Shown one piece after another: positions 24,880 through 32,474 of a DNA stretch of 64,000 nt (position 1 is the stretch's first letter; each line of letters starts with the position of its first letter). Made by a program: the position numbers and the translations under genes. Origin of the DNA: Myxococcus terminator_A (GTDB lineage: Bacteria > Myxococcota > Myxococcia > Myxococcales > Myxococcaceae); contig JBLZWL010000098.1 of assembly GCA_049194865.1 (NCBI GenBank), forward strand, positions 1-64,000, written 5' to 3'. Below the pieces are notes generated by a model. That model did not search any database and was not told the origin of the DNA. It saw only the letters and a program-made list of their open reading frames with translations.

Positions 24880-27800
24880 ATGATGCCCGTGAACGCCCGC
24901 CTCGCCGCGCTTGTCGCGGTGCTTGTCCTTCCTTGCGCCGCGCTGGCGCAGACCACGCCCCGCTCCGCCGTCTTCACGACGCTCGCTGCGCCCGGGGAGA
25001 CCCAGGCGACCGTGGTGATGGACGAGGTCTCCGAGCTGCGCGTCCAGGTGCGCAACAACACCCGGAGCACGTCGCCGCAGTTCCGTCCCATCAACCAGGT
25101 CACGTTCACGCTGCCGACGGGCTACACGCTGCTGGAGAGCCCTCCTCCTCTTGGGTGGATGGTGGACCACACCATCGGGGTGCGACAGGTCAGGTACAAC
25201 CTCCCGGTCAACTGCGCGTTGGCCGATGCCGGGCTGATGCAGAACGAGACGGCGACCTTCACCCTGCGGATGATTCCGCAGGTGAGCGGGGCCAACGCCG
25301 GAGGTCAGGAGTTCCCGGCGCTGACGGCACATGAGGCCTGCGGAAACCTGTCCTTCGCCACGAACCGGACTGAAGCCATCGCGGAGTGGCGTCGCGTGGG
25401 CTTGTCCACGCGGGTCGACATCCAGCCGCGGGTGCTGCCCGTAGGCGACGACCTCACCGCGCGCCTCGTCATCGAGAACCGGACCAGTCAGGCGGCCGCG
25501 CAGAACAACATCACGGCGGAAGGCCCCAGCACCGGCTCGGGCGGCGTCTCGTTCGAGATCGTCGAACTCCAACCCGCCAACTTCACGGTGAGCCTTCCGA
25601 TCCGAGGCGCGGGCATCCTCTCCGCGCGAGCCACCACCCAGACAGGTGGGACCATGGTGGCCAGTGTCCGAGCCCTCAACACGAACAGCACGGTCACCTC
25701 CTCCGTGGCGGACAGCCCCGTGGTGAACGTGGGCGTGCTCGCGGCCTCCGCTGACGTGGACACCGTCCAGGCTTTCACGGGCGAGGCCGTGAAGGTGCGG
25801 CTCAGCGTCACCAACACGTCCACCACCGCGTCCTATCTGAACGTGACGCCCCGGGCGCCGGTCCTCGTGGGCACCGCCGTAGCGACCCTTGTTTCGGGTC
25901 CCAGCCCCGCGAGCGTGACGCGACTGGCTCCCGGCGTCTCCGCGCACTTCGTCTGGAGCTACACCCTCACCGGCGCCGAGTTCTCCCCGTATGCCTTCGA
26001 CTTGCAGGCGGATGCGACGCTGAACGGAATCGCCGCGACGACGCAGGTGGTGCGCACGGGAGAGGGCCGCATCGTGGCGCATCGCCTGAAGGTGAGTCCG
26101 TCCGTGCTGGCGCCGGGCACCTTGACCAATCAGGTCGTGGTCTACACGGTCCAGAACCGAGGTCCCTTGCCTCTCGACGAGGTCTCGCTGCTGCGGCCCG
26201 CGGCGAACTACTTCACGTTCGTCGGCGGCAACCCGGCGGCTCCCGCGGGGTGGTCGGTGTCCAACAACGCGACGAGCTTCACCTGGGTGGCGAACAACGA
26301 TGCCGCGCGCATCATGCCCGACCAGGAGCGCACCTTCACCGTGACGTACGCGACCGTCATCAACGTCGCCGCGCCCACGGCGTTCCGTCATCGGATGCAC
26401 CTGCCCCGTGCGTACCCGTCCGAATCGGCCGCGCGCATCGAGGCGCCTGTCACCATCGCCACGGGTACCGCGCCGGAAGTCGAGCGCCTCACTGCGGTGG
26501 CGCGGGACGCGAGCGTGACGGTGACGTGGGACAACCCCGCCATGCACAATGGCGTGCTGGTGCTTCGCGCCGCGGGGGCCGCGCCCAACACGATGCCTGT
26601 CGCGGGTCGGACCTATGCCGCGGGCTCGACGCTGGGCAACGCCACCGTCGTCGCCTCCGAGAGCTTCAGCGCGACGTCCTCCATCACCGACACCACCGTC
26701 GTCAACGGCACCACGTACCACTACCGGGTGTTCAACACGGATGACGTGGGCCGCTACGCGCCCGGTAACCGACCCACGTCGGCGGCGCTCATCGCGACGC
26801 CCCGGGCTCGCGTGGGCGCGGCGGCGCTGTGGTGCTACTCGGTGGGCCTGTCCGCGCTCCTCCAGCCCATCACCGAGCTGGGCGCGGGGATCTTCAGCTC
26901 CTACAACGACTCGGTCGTCGCCAACCTCACCAACGTCACCACGCCCTCGGCTGATGGCGCCGAGCGCTGGCGTCCGCTCCCGCTGTCGGGCCTCATCGGC
27001 AGCCGTTTCCCGGTGGTGCCGCTCAACGGGCTGGCCGGGCAGTACATCCTCACCGCCGACCAGGCGGGCGTGGCCTATGCGATCAACGCCGCCACCGGCA
27101 CGGTGCTGTGGCGCTGGGACAACACTGGCGCGCCCATTGGCATCATCCAGTCCTTCCCCGTGACGCAGCTCCACGACTTCGCGAACCCCGCGTACAAGGC
27201 CGCTCGGCCGAACGTGGACCTGGTGTTCTTCGCGACGCGGCTGGCGAACCCGGCCCTGAATCGCGTGGTGGCGCTCAACGCCCGGACGGGCACGTCCGTC
27301 TTCACCTACCAGCCCGGAGACCTGGGCATGGTGAGCGGCGGCATGGTGATCGACTACACCACCAACCGCCTCTTCATCGGCTCGAAGACGCATGGCGGCT
27401 CGACGGCCTCGCTCCGCGTCCTGAACACTCTGACGGGCGTGGAGGTGGCGCGACTGTCGCTCGGTGATCTGGACCACAGCCTGGTGCGCAATGCCGTGGC
27501 GAATCAGATCTTCGCGACCAACAGCGACGGTGTCGTGCACGCCGTGGACGCGGGCACCCTGGCGCCCGTGTGGAATGTGAATGTGGGCACGCGCCCCTCG
27601 CCGAGCACTCCCGCGTTCACCAGCTTCGTGCGCCCCCTGGGCGGCGGCTTCGTGGCCAGCCTCGCGAGCGGACAGGTGGCGTTCTGGGACTACGCGGCGC
27701 ATGGAGCGGCGACGCCCACGCAGGTGTGGACCACGCCCATCGCGAATCCCTCTGGCACCTTCACCCTCAACTCCGCCGGCGTCGTCCGCATCTACGTGGG

Positions 27801-27975
27801 CAGCTCCGATGGGAAGGTGCACCAGCTCGAGATGATTGGCGGAGTGGACTCGCAGCAGGTGTCCATTGGCGCCGCGCAGCTCATCGGCACTCCGACCGTC
27901 GACAACACCGTCTCCCGACTGCATGTGGGCTCTCAGGACGGCCGCATCTGCGCCTTCCCGGTACCGTTCCCGTGA
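24880..27975 (+). CDS. Large secreted beta protein with C-terminal PQQ-like propeller
   Basis: 1031 residues from the ATG at 24880 (a second ATG at 24883 and a TTG at 24865 are alternatives). A signal peptide (LAALVAVLVLPCAALAQ) is followed by about five Ig-like repeats, four of the kind seen in CARDB/DUF11 proteins and one FN3-like with VERLTAVARDASVTVTWDN (about 535-640). The last third (about 700-1031) has propeller blades such as YILTADQAGVAYAINAATGTV, typical of PQQ/WD-like repeats. It should be surface-exposed or periplasmic. The stop overlaps the GTG of the 59-residue peptide gene. A role in display or transport of that peptide is a guess from position. Confidence 0.85.
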   Translation: MMPVNARLAALVAVLVLPCAALAQTTPRSAVFTTLAAPGETQATVVMDEVSELRVQVRNNTRSTSPQFRPINQVTFTLPTGYTLLESPPPLGWMVDHTIGVRQVRYNLPVNCALADAGLMQNETATFTLRMIPQVSGANAGGQEFPALTAHEACGNLSFATNRTEAIAEWRRVGLSTRVDIQPRVLPVGDDLTARLVIENRTSQAAAQNNITAEGPSTGSGGVSFEIVELQPANFTVSLPIRGAGILSARATTQTGGTMVASVRALNTNSTVTSSVADSPVVNVGVLAASADVDTVQAFTGEAVKVRLSVTNTSTTASYLNVTPRAPVLVGTAVATLVSGPSPASVTRLAPGVSAHFVWSYTLTGAEFSPYAFDLQADATLNGIAATTQVVRTGEGRIVAHRLKVSPSVLAPGTLTNQVVVYTVQNRGPLPLDEVSLLRPAANYFTFVGGNPAAPAGWSVSNNATSFTWVANNDAARIMPDQERTFTVTYATVINVAAPTAFRHRMHLPRAYPSESAARIEAPVTIATGTAPEVERLTAVARDASVTVTWDNPAMHNGVLVLRAAGAAPNTMPVAGRTYAAGSTLGNATVVASESFSATSSITDTTVVNGTTYHYRVFNTDDVGRYAPGNRPTSAALIATPRARVGAAALWCYSVGLSALLQPITELGAGIFSSYNDSVVANLTNVTTPSADGAERWRPLPLSGLIGSRFPVVPLNGLAGQYILTADQAGVAYAINAATGTVLWRWDNTGAPIGIIQSFPVTQLHDFANPAYKAARPNVDLVFFATRLANPALNRVVALNARTGTSVFTYQPGDLGMVSGGMVIDYTTNRLFIGSKTHGGSTASLRVLNTLTGVEVARLSLGDLDHSLVRNAVANQIFATNSDGVVHAVDAGTLAPVWNVNVGTRPSPSTPAFTSFVRPLGGGFVASLASGQVAFWDYAAHGAATPTQVWTTPIANPSGTFTLNSAGVVRIYVGSSDGKVHQLEMIGGVDSQQVSIGAAQLIGTPTVDNTVSRLHVGSQDGRICAFPVPFP

Positions 27976-28151
27976 AAAATCCCTCGACTCCCTCGTCTTC
28001 TCCGTCGCCGACGGCGGAAGCTCCTCGGGCCACTTCGGCCCAGGCCACTCCGCCCTACGAGGCTCCCGCCATCCTGTGGGAGCAGCCCTTCGTCGCGCTC
28101 GCCGCCATGTCCCAGTGCAACATCCCCGGCGAATCGGAGTGCACGCCCTGA
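27972..28151 (+). CDS. 59-residue RiPP-like precursor peptide candidate
   Basis: GTG start overlapping the stop of the propeller gene (GTGA). The first ~26 residues are Ser/Pro/Thr/Ala-rich; then PPYEAPAILWEQPFVALA forms an amphipathic, aromatic stretch. YEAP (residues 29-32) fits the YxxP leader motif read by PqqD-like proteins in lasso clusters. The last 15 residues, AMSQCNIPGESECTP, hold the only two Cys (49 and 56) and look like a core. A small-residue ALA-A site would suit a signal-peptidase-like cut at about residue 44. No known family can be named. The gene lies between the PqqD and HprK-like genes of the same cassette. Confidence 0.7.
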   Translation: MKNPSTPSSSPSPTAEAPRATSAQATPPYEAPAILWEQPFVALAAMSQCNIPGESECTP

Positions 28152-29032
28152 ACGCGCCGGGAGCCGGCCCGTCCGGTCCCCAGCGCTCCGACGACGATGG
28201 CCTGGAGCTGTCCGGCCCGTGGCTCTCCATCGCCGGCTGGACGGTGGGCCTCGAAGTCCCGGACGCCCGTGTCCGGGAGCTGCTGCACCGCTCCCTCTCC
28301 GGCTTCGTGAGGGCCCCACCGCCGGCCGGTGTCCTGTTCTCCCGGCTGCGCCTCGTAGCCCCCTCCGTGGCCCGTCCCGAGCCGACGACTCGCGAGCTGC
28401 CCCGACCCTGGCGTGAGCAGGAGGGCTCGCTCCGGCTGGAAGGGGAGGACTACTCGGCGAGGCTCGACGCGGACGGCCTTCGCGGTGACGTGGTGGGCGC
28501 GGGTCGCTTTCCTGTCGAGGTGGTGCTGCGGGTGATGCTGGCGGCGGAGCTGGCACGACGCGGCGGATTGCTGGTGCATGGTGTGGCGCTGGTGCATGGC
28601 GAGACGGCGGCGCTCTTCACGGGGCACTCGGGCGCGGGCAAGAGCACCCTGGGTGGGCTGTGGATGGACGCGGGTGAAGCGCTGCTCTCGGATGAACTGG
28701 TGGCCGTGTGGCCCGATGCCGTCGATGGCACGTGGCGGGCCGCGGGCACTCCGTGGAACCTCGGGTTCCCTCGTGAGGCGAGGCTGCGAGCCGTGGGGAC
28801 GCTGGCCTGGGATTCGAGCTCGCGCTGGGAGCAACAGCGTGCCGGGGACGTGGGCCGCGTGCTGGTGCACAATGCGCTGCTGTCCGAGGCTTCCCCGGCG
28901 GGCCGCGCGGCGCTGCTCGCCTCGGCGGGGAGGTTGTTGTCGGACGTGGAGCCGGTGCGGCTGGTGTTCTCGCCAGATGCGTCCGCCGCCGCCGTGGTGC
29001 GAGAGGCCCTGGGAGCATCGGGACATGGTTGA
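28139..29032 (+). CDS. HPr kinase-like (HprK-related) protein
   Basis: 297 residues from GTG 28139, which overlaps the peptide gene by 13 bases; a CTG at 28148 would give a four-base overlap. The P-loop FTGHSGAGKSTL lies at about 160-170, followed by LLSDELVAV, matching the HprK C-terminal kinase domain. The HPr-binding N-domain of real HPr kinases is replaced by an unrelated region. Such HprK-related kinases occur in peptide cassettes with PqqD-like proteins; lasso-peptide versions phosphorylate the C-terminus of the precursor. I infer a similar role, with Ser or Thr in the peptide's tail as possible targets. It overlaps the miaA region upstream. Confidence 0.83.
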   Translation: MHALNAPGAGPSGPQRSDDDGLELSGPWLSIAGWTVGLEVPDARVRELLHRSLSGFVRAPPPAGVLFSRLRLVAPSVARPEPTTRELPRPWREQEGSLRLEGEDYSARLDADGLRGDVVGAGRFPVEVVLRVMLAAELARRGGLLVHGVALVHGETAALFTGHSGAGKSTLGGLWMDAGEALLSDELVAVWPDAVDGTWRAAGTPWNLGFPREARLRAVGTLAWDSSSRWEQQRAGDVGRVLVHNALLSEASPAGRAALLASAGRLLSDVEPVRLVFSPDASAAAVVREALGASGHG

Positions 29033-29051
29033 GGCACAGGAGGGGAGGCCG

Positions 29052-29951
29052 ATGCTGACGGTGCTGGCCGGGCCGACGGCGTCGGGGAAGACGGCGCTGG
29101 CCCTGGAGCTGGCGCTGCGGCTGGGCGGGGAGATCGTCAGCGCGGACTCGCAGCAGGTGTATCGGCGCTTCGATGTCGGCACCGCGAAGCCCTCGACGGA
29201 GGAGCTGGCGGCGGTGCCGCATCACCTCGTGTCCGTGGTGGACCCGATGGAGACCTTCTCCGCCGCCGAGTACCAGCGTCGAGCGGACGCGGCCATCGCC
29301 GACATCACCGGACGAGGCCGGCCCGTCGTGGTTGTCGGAGGCACGGGGCTGTATCTGCGCATCCTGCTTCACGGAGTGGTGGACGCGCCGGGGGCACTGC
29401 CGGAGCTGCGCGCGGAGCTGGAGGCGCTCGCGGCGGAGCAGGGACGCGAGGCCGTGCACCACCGACTGGCCCAGGTGGACCCGGAGACCGCGGCGAAGCT
29501 GCCCATCCAAGACCTGGTGCGCGTGGTCCGCGCGCTGGAGATTCACGCGCAGACGGGAGTGCCCGCGTCCGAGTTCCGCAAGGCCCACGCCTTCGCTCCG
29601 GACCGGTATCCGTTCCGGTTCTACGTGTTGGACCCTCCGCGAGAGGAGCTGTACACCCGCATCAACACGCGCACCGAGGCCATGTTCGCCGCCGGGCTCG
29701 TGGAGGAGACCCGGGCACATCTGGAACGAGGACTTGGCGACGCGGCCCCGATGCGAAGCGTGGGCTACGTGCAGGCGCGCGCCGTGGTGGAAGGCCGCCT
29801 GTCCGTGGATGAGGCCATCCGAGACACCGCGCAGGAGACACGGCGTTACGCCAAGCGCCAGCTCACCTGGTTCCGGAAGGAGCCCGGCGCCGTCTTCATC
29901 CAACCTCCGTATGCCTCCCTGCGTGAGAGCACACCGAGCCTCCCTGGCTGA
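29052..29951 (+). CDS. miaA: tRNA dimethylallyltransferase
   Basis: 299 residues from the ATG at 29052, preceded by a strong AGGAGGGGAGG site; an ATG at 29025 would overlap the previous gene. The P-loop GPTASGKTALA (7-17), SADSQQVYR, GGTGLYLRILL and the C-terminal RRYAKRQLTWFRKEP are all MiaA signatures. It transfers a dimethylallyl group to A37 of tRNAs reading UNN codons. Length fits (E. coli 316). It follows the HprK-like gene closely, but a functional tie is unlikely. Confidence 0.95.
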   Translation: MLTVLAGPTASGKTALALELALRLGGEIVSADSQQVYRRFDVGTAKPSTEELAAVPHHLVSVVDPMETFSAAEYQRRADAAIADITGRGRPVVVVGGTGLYLRILLHGVVDAPGALPELRAELEALAAEQGREAVHHRLAQVDPETAAKLPIQDLVRVVRALEIHAQTGVPASEFRKAHAFAPDRYPFRFYVLDPPREELYTRINTRTEAMFAAGLVEETRAHLERGLGDAAPMRSVGYVQARAVVEGRLSVDEAIRDTAQETRRYAKRQLTWFRKEPGAVFIQPPYASLRESTPSLPG

Positions 29952-30067
29952 AGTCACCCTCCAGGGAGGGGCGAGGAGGGGAGGCGCGGGAAGAGGGGCC
30001 GTTGTCCCCGTGCGCGAAGGCACCCATGTTCGCCGCTGAATCTTTCCTCCAAGGGAGGCGGACCGAC

Positions 30068-30652
30068 ATGGACACCAGTTTCAAACGTGAACCCCTGACA
30101 GGTGACCGAAGCAAGGCCGCCTCGGCTGCCTGGGGCCCCCCCTTCGTACTGGGGCTGTTGATGGCCGTTCTTGGCTTTGTCGCGCTGGGCGCCTCGTTCC
30201 TCACGAGCCTGGTCTCCGTCATCCTCTTCGGCGCGCTGCTGGCCGGAACGGGTATCGCGGAGATTGTCTCCTCGTTCCGCGTCAGGAAGGCCGGTGGCCC
30301 GTTCTGGCTGTACCTGCTGAGCGGCGTGCTCTCCACGGTGGTGGGGTTCTTCGTCCTCGTGTACCCGGCGGCGGGCCTGGGGGCGCTGACACTCCTGCTC
30401 GCTGGCTACTTCTTCGCCAGTGGCCTCTTCCACGTGGTGACGTCGCTGATGGACCGCTATCCGCAGTGGGGCTGGGATTGCGCCTATGGCGTCATCTCCA
30501 TCGCCCTGGGCGTCATCATCATGGCCCAGTGGCCCGTCTCCGCGGTGTGGCTGGTGGGGACCCTGGTGGGTATCTCCATCCTGATGCGTGGCATCGCGCT
30601 CATGGCCGGCTCGCTGGAGCTGCGCAAGGGCCTGCGTCGCGTCACCACGTAA
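30068..30652 (+). CDS. HdeD-family membrane protein
   Basis: 194 residues from an ATG with AAGGGAGG upstream. Six membrane segments in three hairpins (about 29-50, 55-77, 83-103, 110-130, 144-162, 168-188) with the family look of the HdeD/DUF308 acid-resistance membrane protein. It starts 116 bases after miaA and has its own ribosome site. The true role of the family is unclear; in E. coli it is linked to high-density acid resistance. The transcript runs into two near-identical hairpins. Confidence 0.88.
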   Translation: MDTSFKREPLTGDRSKAASAAWGPPFVLGLLMAVLGFVALGASFLTSLVSVILFGALLAGTGIAEIVSSFRVRKAGGPFWLYLLSGVLSTVVGFFVLVYPAAGLGALTLLLAGYFFASGLFHVVTSLMDRYPQWGWDCAYGVISIALGVIIMAQWPVSAVWLVGTLVGISILMRGIALMAGSLELRKGLRRVTT

Positions 30653-30670
30653 CCGGCACGTAGAAGGACG

Positions 30671-30705
30671 AAAGGGCACGGTGGCCATCAGGCACCGTGC
30701 CCTTT
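30671..30705. repeat. Hairpin A with GGGCACGGTG stem
   Basis: AAAGGGCACGGTG (30671-30683) pairs with CACCGTGCCCTTT (30693-30705), a perfect 13-bp stem ending in TTT. It may terminate the HdeD-like transcript, and it repeats in the next 50 bases. Confidence 0.6.
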
Positions 30706-30721
30706 GTCGTGGGCCCATCGA

Positions 30722-30749
30722 GGGCACGGTGGTCCATGGCACCGTGCCC
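30722..30749. repeat. Hairpin B, near-identical to hairpin A
   Basis: GGGCACGGTG (30722-30731) pairs with CACCGTGCCC (30740-30749). It is the same stem sequence as hairpin A with a different loop, and the left end of the IS lies 15 bases on. Confidence 0.55.
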
Positions 30750-30785
30750 GTCGTCACCTCTCCCTAGAGCGCCGAACAGGTTAGG

Positions 30786-32372
30786 TCACGCCGCGAGCTG
30801 GAAGCGCGCGGCGACCTCAAGGTTTTGGACGACCGAGAGTCGCCTGAGGTCAAAGAGGTTGCGGCGCGTGCCTCGGTAACGGGCCTTCGGACCCTGGCGG
30901 TTGGCGAGATGAGCCAGGCGATGCTCGACGCCGACCCGCTCGCGGAGTTGTGCGCGGCCCGCGCGCGACTGCAGAAGTGAGCGAAGGCGATGCTGGAGCC
31001 GCTCGTCATCGCCCATCGTGACGCTGCGCCCCTTACCGGATGCGGCCTGGGTACAACTGGGGCGCAGCTTGCACGGTCCGCAGGCTTCCGGGTCGAAGTG
31101 CACGACGGCGCCGGGCTCGAAGGGCTCCACCTCACCCGCGGGGCACGTGAGGGTACCGTCGCGGATGTTCACTTTGAAGTCGCGCTTGCCGAACAGTCCC
31201 GGCTTCGCGCTGGCTCCTCGCCACGGCCGGCAGACGAGGTCGCCGCCGCTGGCCAGCACGTCCTCGGCCATCGTGCTGTTGAGGTATGCCCTGTCGACGA
31301 GCAGAACGTCGGGATAGAGGTCCTGGTGGGCCATGTCTTCCTGCAGTGCGTCCGTCGCCTCGTCTTCGGGGCGGTTGGCGGGTGACACGGCGCAGGCCAC
31401 CACGAGCTCGGTGTCGAGGTCGATGCCGACGTGCTGCTTGTAGCCATTGAAGCGCTTGCTCTTGCTCTTACGCCCGTGGCGCATGTCGGCGTCCTCGATG
31501 GAGATGCGCCTGTCGGCTGCCACGCCTTGTCGAATCTGAACGCCTCCTTCGGGGCGAGGCTCGAGGTCCTGTTCGCGCACCTGCGCGAGCGCTTCGATGT
31601 AACGCGTCAGCGGCGCCTCGACGCACGACTTCGACTGCTTCGCCACCCAGGCCATGAGGCGGTCGAGTTGTCGGCACAGGCGATTGAGTGCGTCGAGCTT
31701 CGCGTCGGGCGCACTCCAGTCGATGTCGAGGCCGGCCTTGATGCTGCTGGCCCTCAGCAACGGCGCATCGGCCTGCTGACACACCTCCTCGACGTCAGTG
31801 CCGAGCGCGAGCGCCATGCACTCGGCCACCTTGCGGCCTGCGTGGCCGAGCAGGTTGATGGTGTCCTCAACCCGCCCGGCTCCCTCTAAAGGGCGGCTGT
31901 CGACCCCCACTCGCAACGTCTTCGGCGTCTTTTTCGAATCGAACCCCTTCGTCCGCTTCGCCACCTCGACGGTGTGCTCGAGCAGCCGACGGTCCATCTC
32001 GTGCGCGATGAGGCGCTCGCGGAACTGCTGCAGCCCGCCCTGCGAAAACGCGGGCGCGTCTTCTTCATCATCGAGCGTTCCGAGAACCAACCGCCAGCAG
32101 CGGTCGCTCGCCGACAGACGCACCGCTTCCGCATCGGAAGTCTGCAGGTAGGCCTGTAGCAACAGGCCCATGCACATCAGCGCAGGCGGCTGCGCGGCTT
32201 CACCCTGGCCCGTCTGTCGATACATCGACTCCAACTCGGCCTGAAAAGCGTCGTCGAACAACTCGTGCCGGTGCTCGCGCAGAAAGACGAAGAGCTTCCG
32301 ACTCTTGCCGGCGAGCTTCAGGAGCTTCTGCTCGCGGGCACTGCACTCCATCGTGGGCTTCCATCGGTCCAA
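30786..32372 (-). CDS. IS1182-family transposase
   Basis: 528 residues from a TTG at 32372 that has GGAGGTG six bases upstream; an ATG at 32351 would drop seven residues. The N-terminal region (about 40-110) is the DUF772-type helical domain. DDE candidates: VGVDSRPLEG, VLLVDRAYLNS and a late Glu in NLFDLRRLSVVQNLEV. A Cys pair motif CGPCKLRPSC near residue 430 is typical of the family. The frame is open throughout, so the element may be active. The start codon lies just 3' of a hairpin that hides its ribosome site. Confidence 0.93.
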   Translation of the reverse strand: MDRWKPTMECSAREQKLLKLAGKSRKLFVFLREHRHELFDDAFQAELESMYRQTGQGEAAQPPALMCMGLLLQAYLQTSDAEAVRLSASDRCWRLVLGTLDDEEDAPAFSQGGLQQFRERLIAHEMDRRLLEHTVEVAKRTKGFDSKKTPKTLRVGVDSRPLEGAGRVEDTINLLGHAGRKVAECMALALGTDVEEVCQQADAPLLRASSIKAGLDIDWSAPDAKLDALNRLCRQLDRLMAWVAKQSKSCVEAPLTRYIEALAQVREQDLEPRPEGGVQIRQGVAADRRISIEDADMRHGRKSKSKRFNGYKQHVGIDLDTELVVACAVSPANRPEDEATDALQEDMAHQDLYPDVLLVDRAYLNSTMAEDVLASGGDLVCRPWRGASAKPGLFGKRDFKVNIRDGTLTCPAGEVEPFEPGAVVHFDPEACGPCKLRPSCTQAASGKGRSVTMGDDERLQHRLRSLLQSRAGRAQLRERVGVEHRLAHLANRQGPKARYRGTRRNLFDLRRLSVVQNLEVAARFQLAA

Positions 32373-32376
32373 GTGG

Positions 32377-32394
32377 CACCTCCGTGAGGAGGTG
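32377..32394 (-). promoter_or_regulatory. Hairpin sequestering the transposase ribosome site
   Basis: In minus-strand order CACCTCC, TCAC loop, GGAGGTG form a perfect 7-bp hairpin. GGAGGTG is the ribosome site six bases before the TTG start at 32372, so the structure would block translation of any transcript that reads in from outside, as known for IS10 and IS200. Confidence 0.75.
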
Positions 32395-32474
32395 ACCTGA
32401 GCACTCGGCGACAGCCCGCGTCGACCGTGCTCGTAAGCGATCGATTTTCCTCGGGCTGATTCCTGATCGGCGCT

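Noticed and set aside
24847..28230. 1127-residue minus-strand open frame over the propeller gene
   Set aside because: Arg/His/Gly-rich with no motif; it is the mirror of the signal-peptide protein on the plus strand, which has a clear ribosome context and overlaps with its neighbours.
23627..29032. Cassette as a lasso-peptide cluster
   Set aside because: PqqD-like and kinase-like genes fit, but no asparagine-synthetase-type cyclase or transglutaminase-like B2 protease is present in or beside the run.
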